From an uncultured Lachnospiraceae bacterium (GTDB lineage: Bacteria > Bacillota > Clostridia > Lachnospirales > Lachnospiraceae), in contig CAKRRJ010000052.1 of the NCBI GenBank assembly GCA_934394615.1, positions 1 to 17,060 of the forward strand: a stretch of DNA of 17,060 nucleotides, in the 5' to 3' direction. The first letter of the stretch is position 1. The number at the start of each line of letters is the position of its first letter. The notes under the pieces were generated by a model. That model ran no database searches and was not told the origin of the DNA. It worked only from the letters and a program-made list of their open reading frames with translations. Made by a program: the position numbers and the translations under genes. Positions 15,208 through 17,060 of this stretch are shown one piece after another.

Positions 15208-16566
15208 CTACCGCTCTACCGCGTGGATCCACTTACCGCTCAACAACCGGGATACACACCACACGGATTTGATCATGTAGTCGATGCGGAGGCATAAGAG
15301 GGTCAGCCATGCAGGCCAGTGAAGGATCAGCCCTCCCACTGCGCCAAGCGGAATGGACACCAGCCACATAAAGAGGATATCCGCTTTCAGCAGGAAGCGG
15401 GTATCCCCGCCCCCGCGGAGTACGCCTTTCGTCATAACACACTGGACAGCCTCAAAAAATACGACTGCCACATAGGCATTCATCAGATGGCGTGTCATGG
15501 TAATGGTCTCCGGCTCCAGCGAATACATGGTGATCGTCATCGGACCGAGGATAAATACCATGAGAGCCGCGATGCCGCCGAAGATAACACTGAGCAGATA
15601 AAACGTCTCCCCCTGCTTCATGGCGAGCTCATGATCTCCCGACCCGATCGTATTTCCGGTAATAATGCCGGACGCGTTTGCCACGCCCTGGATCACCACA
15701 GTGCACAGGCGGTCGATGACCTGGCAGATGGAGTTTGCCGCTACCACGGCAGCGCCCATATGACCGAGCACCACGGAAACCAGATTGAGCCCCAGTCCGA
15801 GCAGAGAGTCGCTTAACAGCACCGGTGCGCCCAGTCTTAAATAATTCTTATAAAAGTGAGCAGACGGAGACTTCAGCAGATGTTTCACACGAAGTCCGAG
15901 CTTCTGGTCGATCACAAGAATATAAGTAAATACCGCCACAAATTCTGTCAGCCGGGCAATGAGCGTTCCAAGCGCCGCACCGGCTATCTCCATGCGCGGC
16001 ATTCCGCATTTTCCAAAAATAAAAATATAGTTGGCTGCCAGATTCACGGCAAACGACAAAATCGAAACATAAAGTCCCAGACGGGCCTGCCCCACAGTAC
16101 GCATCAGCTGGGCCGCAACCAGCCCGGTACTGTGAATGGCAAAAATAAATACCGTGATTTCCAGATAGCGCACGCCATACGCGATCACCGGTTCCTCGCT
16201 GGTATAAATTTTCATGATGGGACGGGCAAAAAAGAACGTGAGCGCCGCGAAAAACAACGCCAGACCAAGTGTAATGCGAAGTGCCATGGAAAACGTCTCA
16301 CGGACATGTTCTTTGTCCTTTGCGCCCCAGTACTGCGATGCCAGAACGCTTGCGCCGCCGATGACTCCATAACAGAGCACAAGGAAGAAACTGTAATACT
16401 GGTTTGCCAGGCTGGAGGCAGAGAGCTGGGCTTCCCCGAAAGAGCCGAGCATCATGGTATCCAGCATATTGACTCCCATGTTGATGGCCTGCTGCAGCGC
16501 TACCGGCAGCATGATGGAAAGAACACCGGCATAGAATTTCCGGTCTTTGATCAGTGTAATCCGCAT
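15208..16566 (-). CDS. MATE family efflux transporter
   Basis: 452 aa, about 12 hydrophobic segments across the whole length, typical for MATE. Family hallmarks include PVALQQAINMGVNMLDTMMLGSFGEAQLSASSLANQYY near the N-terminus and the repeated half motif RLGAPVLLSDSLLGLGLNLVSVVLGHMGAAVVAANSI from about 240. These exporters use a Na+ or H+ gradient to expel cationic compounds or metabolites. The start at 16566 has a GGGGG-type RBS 9 bases upstream. It has its own promoter and no visible terminator before it meets trpS. Substrate unknown. Confidence 0.93.
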   Translation of the reverse strand: MRITLIKDRKFYAGVLSIMLPVALQQAINMGVNMLDTMMLGSFGEAQLSASSLANQYYSFFLVLCYGVIGGASVLASQYWGAKDKEHVRETFSMALRITLGLALFFAALTFFFARPIMKIYTSEEPVIAYGVRYLEITVFIFAIHSTGLVAAQLMRTVGQARLGLYVSILSFAVNLAANYIFIFGKCGMPRMEIAGAALGTLIARLTEFVAVFTYILVIDQKLGLRVKHLLKSPSAHFYKNYLRLGAPVLLSDSLLGLGLNLVSVVLGHMGAAVVAANSICQVIDRLCTVVIQGVANASGIITGNTIGSGDHELAMKQGETFYLLSVIFGGIAALMVFILGPMTITMYSLEPETITMTRHLMNAYVAVVFFEAVQCVMTKGVLRGGGDTRFLLKADILFMWLVSIPLGAVGGLILHWPAWLTLLCLRIDYMIKSVWCVSRLLSGKWIHAVER

Positions 16567-16592
16567 AAGACATCCCCCTTTGTATAACTTCC

Positions 16593-16621
16593 ATTATATA
16601 GAACCAACGATCAAAACTCAA
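16593..16621 (-). promoter_or_regulatory. Sigma-A promoter of the MATE gene
   Basis: On the minus strand, TTGAGT (16616-16621), a 17-base spacer and a consensus TATAAT (16593-16598), 26 bases ahead of the start codon. Repeat copy B begins only 19 bp upstream of the -35. Confidence 0.75.
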
Positions 16622-16639
16622 TACACGGATTATCCTGTG

Positions 16640-16780
16640 AAAACGAAAAAGAATCCGGCAAGCCGGATTCTCGCGCCGAGGCGCGGTTGCTTCGGCAACC
16701 ATCTACCATTGCGCCGAGTGCGCATCCCTGCGGAGCGCTTTTTGTATGATAGGACGCAATTTCCTATCATACGAAAAAGA
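16640..16780. repeat. Dispersed multi-hairpin repeat, copy B
   Basis: Matches copy A over about 140 bp with only a few differences: A/G substitutions in the flanking A-tracts and the loop of the first hairpin, which is AA here (16659-16662 region) and TT in copy A. All stems, including GGTTGC-TTCG-GCAACC and TGTATGATAGGA with its complement, are preserved. Its right end merges with the U-tract of the tRNA-Leu terminator, just as copy A's merges with the amidohydrolase terminator. Confidence 0.85.
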
Positions 16781-16800
16781 GCCCTGAACACTCAGAGCTC
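16774..16800 (-). terminator. Intrinsic terminator after tRNA-Leu
   Basis: On the minus strand, GAGCTCTGA (16792-16800) pairs with TCAGGGCTC (16779-16787, one G-U) around a 4-base loop, then TTTTT (16774-16778). Confidence 0.85.
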
Positions 16801-16808
16801 CATGTAAG

Positions 16809-16889
16809 TGCGGGCAACAGGACTTGAACCTGCACGTCGGGGACACCAGAACCTAAATCTGGCGCGTCTGCCAATTCCGCCATGCCCGC
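16809..16889 (-). tRNA. tRNA-Leu (anticodon TAG)
   Basis: 81 bases, class II tRNA with a variable arm. The acceptor GCGGGCA (16889-16883) pairs with TGCCCGC (16816-16810), discriminator A. The anticodon stem CCAGA/TCTGG holds loop TTTAGGT, giving TAG (Leu, CUA). The D arm GGCGGAATTGGCAGAC is typical of tRNA-Leu. CCA is not encoded. No clear promoter lies directly upstream, so it may depend on transcription from beyond tRNA-His. Confidence 0.95.
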
Positions 16890-16907
16890 AGACGATGTAA
16901 TTGCAGA

Positions 16908-16935
16908 TATGTCTGAACAAATCCGTTCAGGCATA
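16908..16935. other. Perfect-to-wobble hairpin between tRNA-Leu and tRNA-His
   Basis: TATGTCTGAAC (16908-16918) pairs with GTTCAGGCATA (16925-16935), an 11-bp stem with one G-U and a 6-base loop. No T-tract follows. It may guide tRNA processing or be an operator; no function is established. Confidence 0.4.
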
Positions 16936-16943
16936 CAGATTGT

Positions 16944-16975
16944 AAAAAATCCTTACGCATAACCTGCATAAGGAT
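16944..16975 (-). terminator. Terminator-like hairpin after tRNA-His
   Basis: On the minus strand, ATCCTTATGC (16966-16975) pairs with GCGTAAGGAT (16949-16958) and runs into six T (16944-16949). It would end, or partly end, the tRNA-His transcript before tRNA-Leu. Confidence 0.7.
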
Positions 16976-16986
16976 CCAACAAACAG

Positions 16987-17060
16987 GGTGGATAGAGGGA
17001 TTCGAACCCTCGGCCTCCAGAGCCACAATCTGGCGCGCTAACCAGCTGCGCTATACCCAC
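16987..17060 (-). tRNA. tRNA-His (anticodon GTG), at the window edge
   Basis: The acceptor GTGGGTA (17060-17054) pairs with TATCCAC (16994-16988, one G-U), with C at 16987 opposite the extra 5' G (G-1) that would be base 17061, outside the window. The anticodon stem CCAGA/TCTGG and loop TTGTGGC give GTG (His). The T-loop TTCGAAT is normal. CCA is not encoded. Confidence 0.93.

Noticed and set aside
15856..16587. 243-aa plus-strand ORF opposite the MATE gene
   Set aside because: It is antisense to a membrane protein gene, very rich in His, Arg and Lys as expected from reversed hydrophobic codons, with no RBS.
1..17060. CRISPR array, prophage, transposase gene or defence system
   Set aside because: No regularly spaced direct repeats, integrase, transposase or recognisable defence protein was seen; the only repeats are the two dispersed hairpin elements and the edge palindrome.

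Overview
The window looks like an anaerobic, low-redox Firmicute of the Lachnospiraceae type (order Eubacteriales). The grounds are two [FeFe]-hydrogenase-type proteins, GGAGG ribosome binding sites ahead of most genes, TTGACA/TATAAT-type promoters, Firmicute-like tRNA genes, a pneumococcal-style TrpRS, and moderately GC-rich genes between AT-rich promoters. The species cannot be named from the sequence alone.

Left part (1-5130): a leftward cluster reads, in transcription order, thioredoxin-like [2Fe-2S] ferredoxin (4946-4707), an [FeFe]-hydrogenase homologue fused to an FeS domain and a PAS domain (4704-2971), a SpoIIE/PP2C-type phosphatase (2969-1788) and a separate [FeFe] hydrogenase (1666-209). 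The first three genes are separated by 1-2 bases and are surely co-translated. The last follows a 121-bp spacer with a nested inverted repeat. The arrangement suggests a sensor hydrogenase that reports H2 or redox state through a phosphatase, placed beside a catalytic hydrogenase. A Rex-like palindrome overlaps the -35 region. Downstream, at the window edge, about 171 bp folds almost end to end into one hairpin.

Middle (5131-13826): tRNA-Pro(CGG) and tRNA-Glu(CTC) read rightward and end at a strong terminator. A six-gene leftward unit follows, starting from a near-consensus promoter at 12790-12818: two permeases, an ATPase and a lipoprotein of the spermidine/putrescine (PotBCAD-like) ABC family, then adenine deaminase and an MTA/SAH-deaminase-like amidohydrolase. 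A LysR-type regulator is transcribed divergently, and a 22-bp palindrome lies just upstream of the operon's -35 box. Import of a purine- or polyamine-linked compound coupled to its deamination is the likely theme.

Right part (13827-17060): a bidirectional terminator, tRNA-Gln(TTG) leftward, trpS rightward, a MATE-family exporter leftward and converging on trpS with an 8-bp gap, then tRNA-Leu(TAG) and tRNA-His(GTG) leftward, the latter at the window edge.

Two copies (5361-5501 and 16640-16780) of an almost identical, roughly 140-bp multi-hairpin repeat occur in the same orientation. Each sits directly against the terminator of a leftward gene. No CRISPR array, rRNA, transposase or T-box was seen, and there is no gene-free stretch longer than 300 bases.
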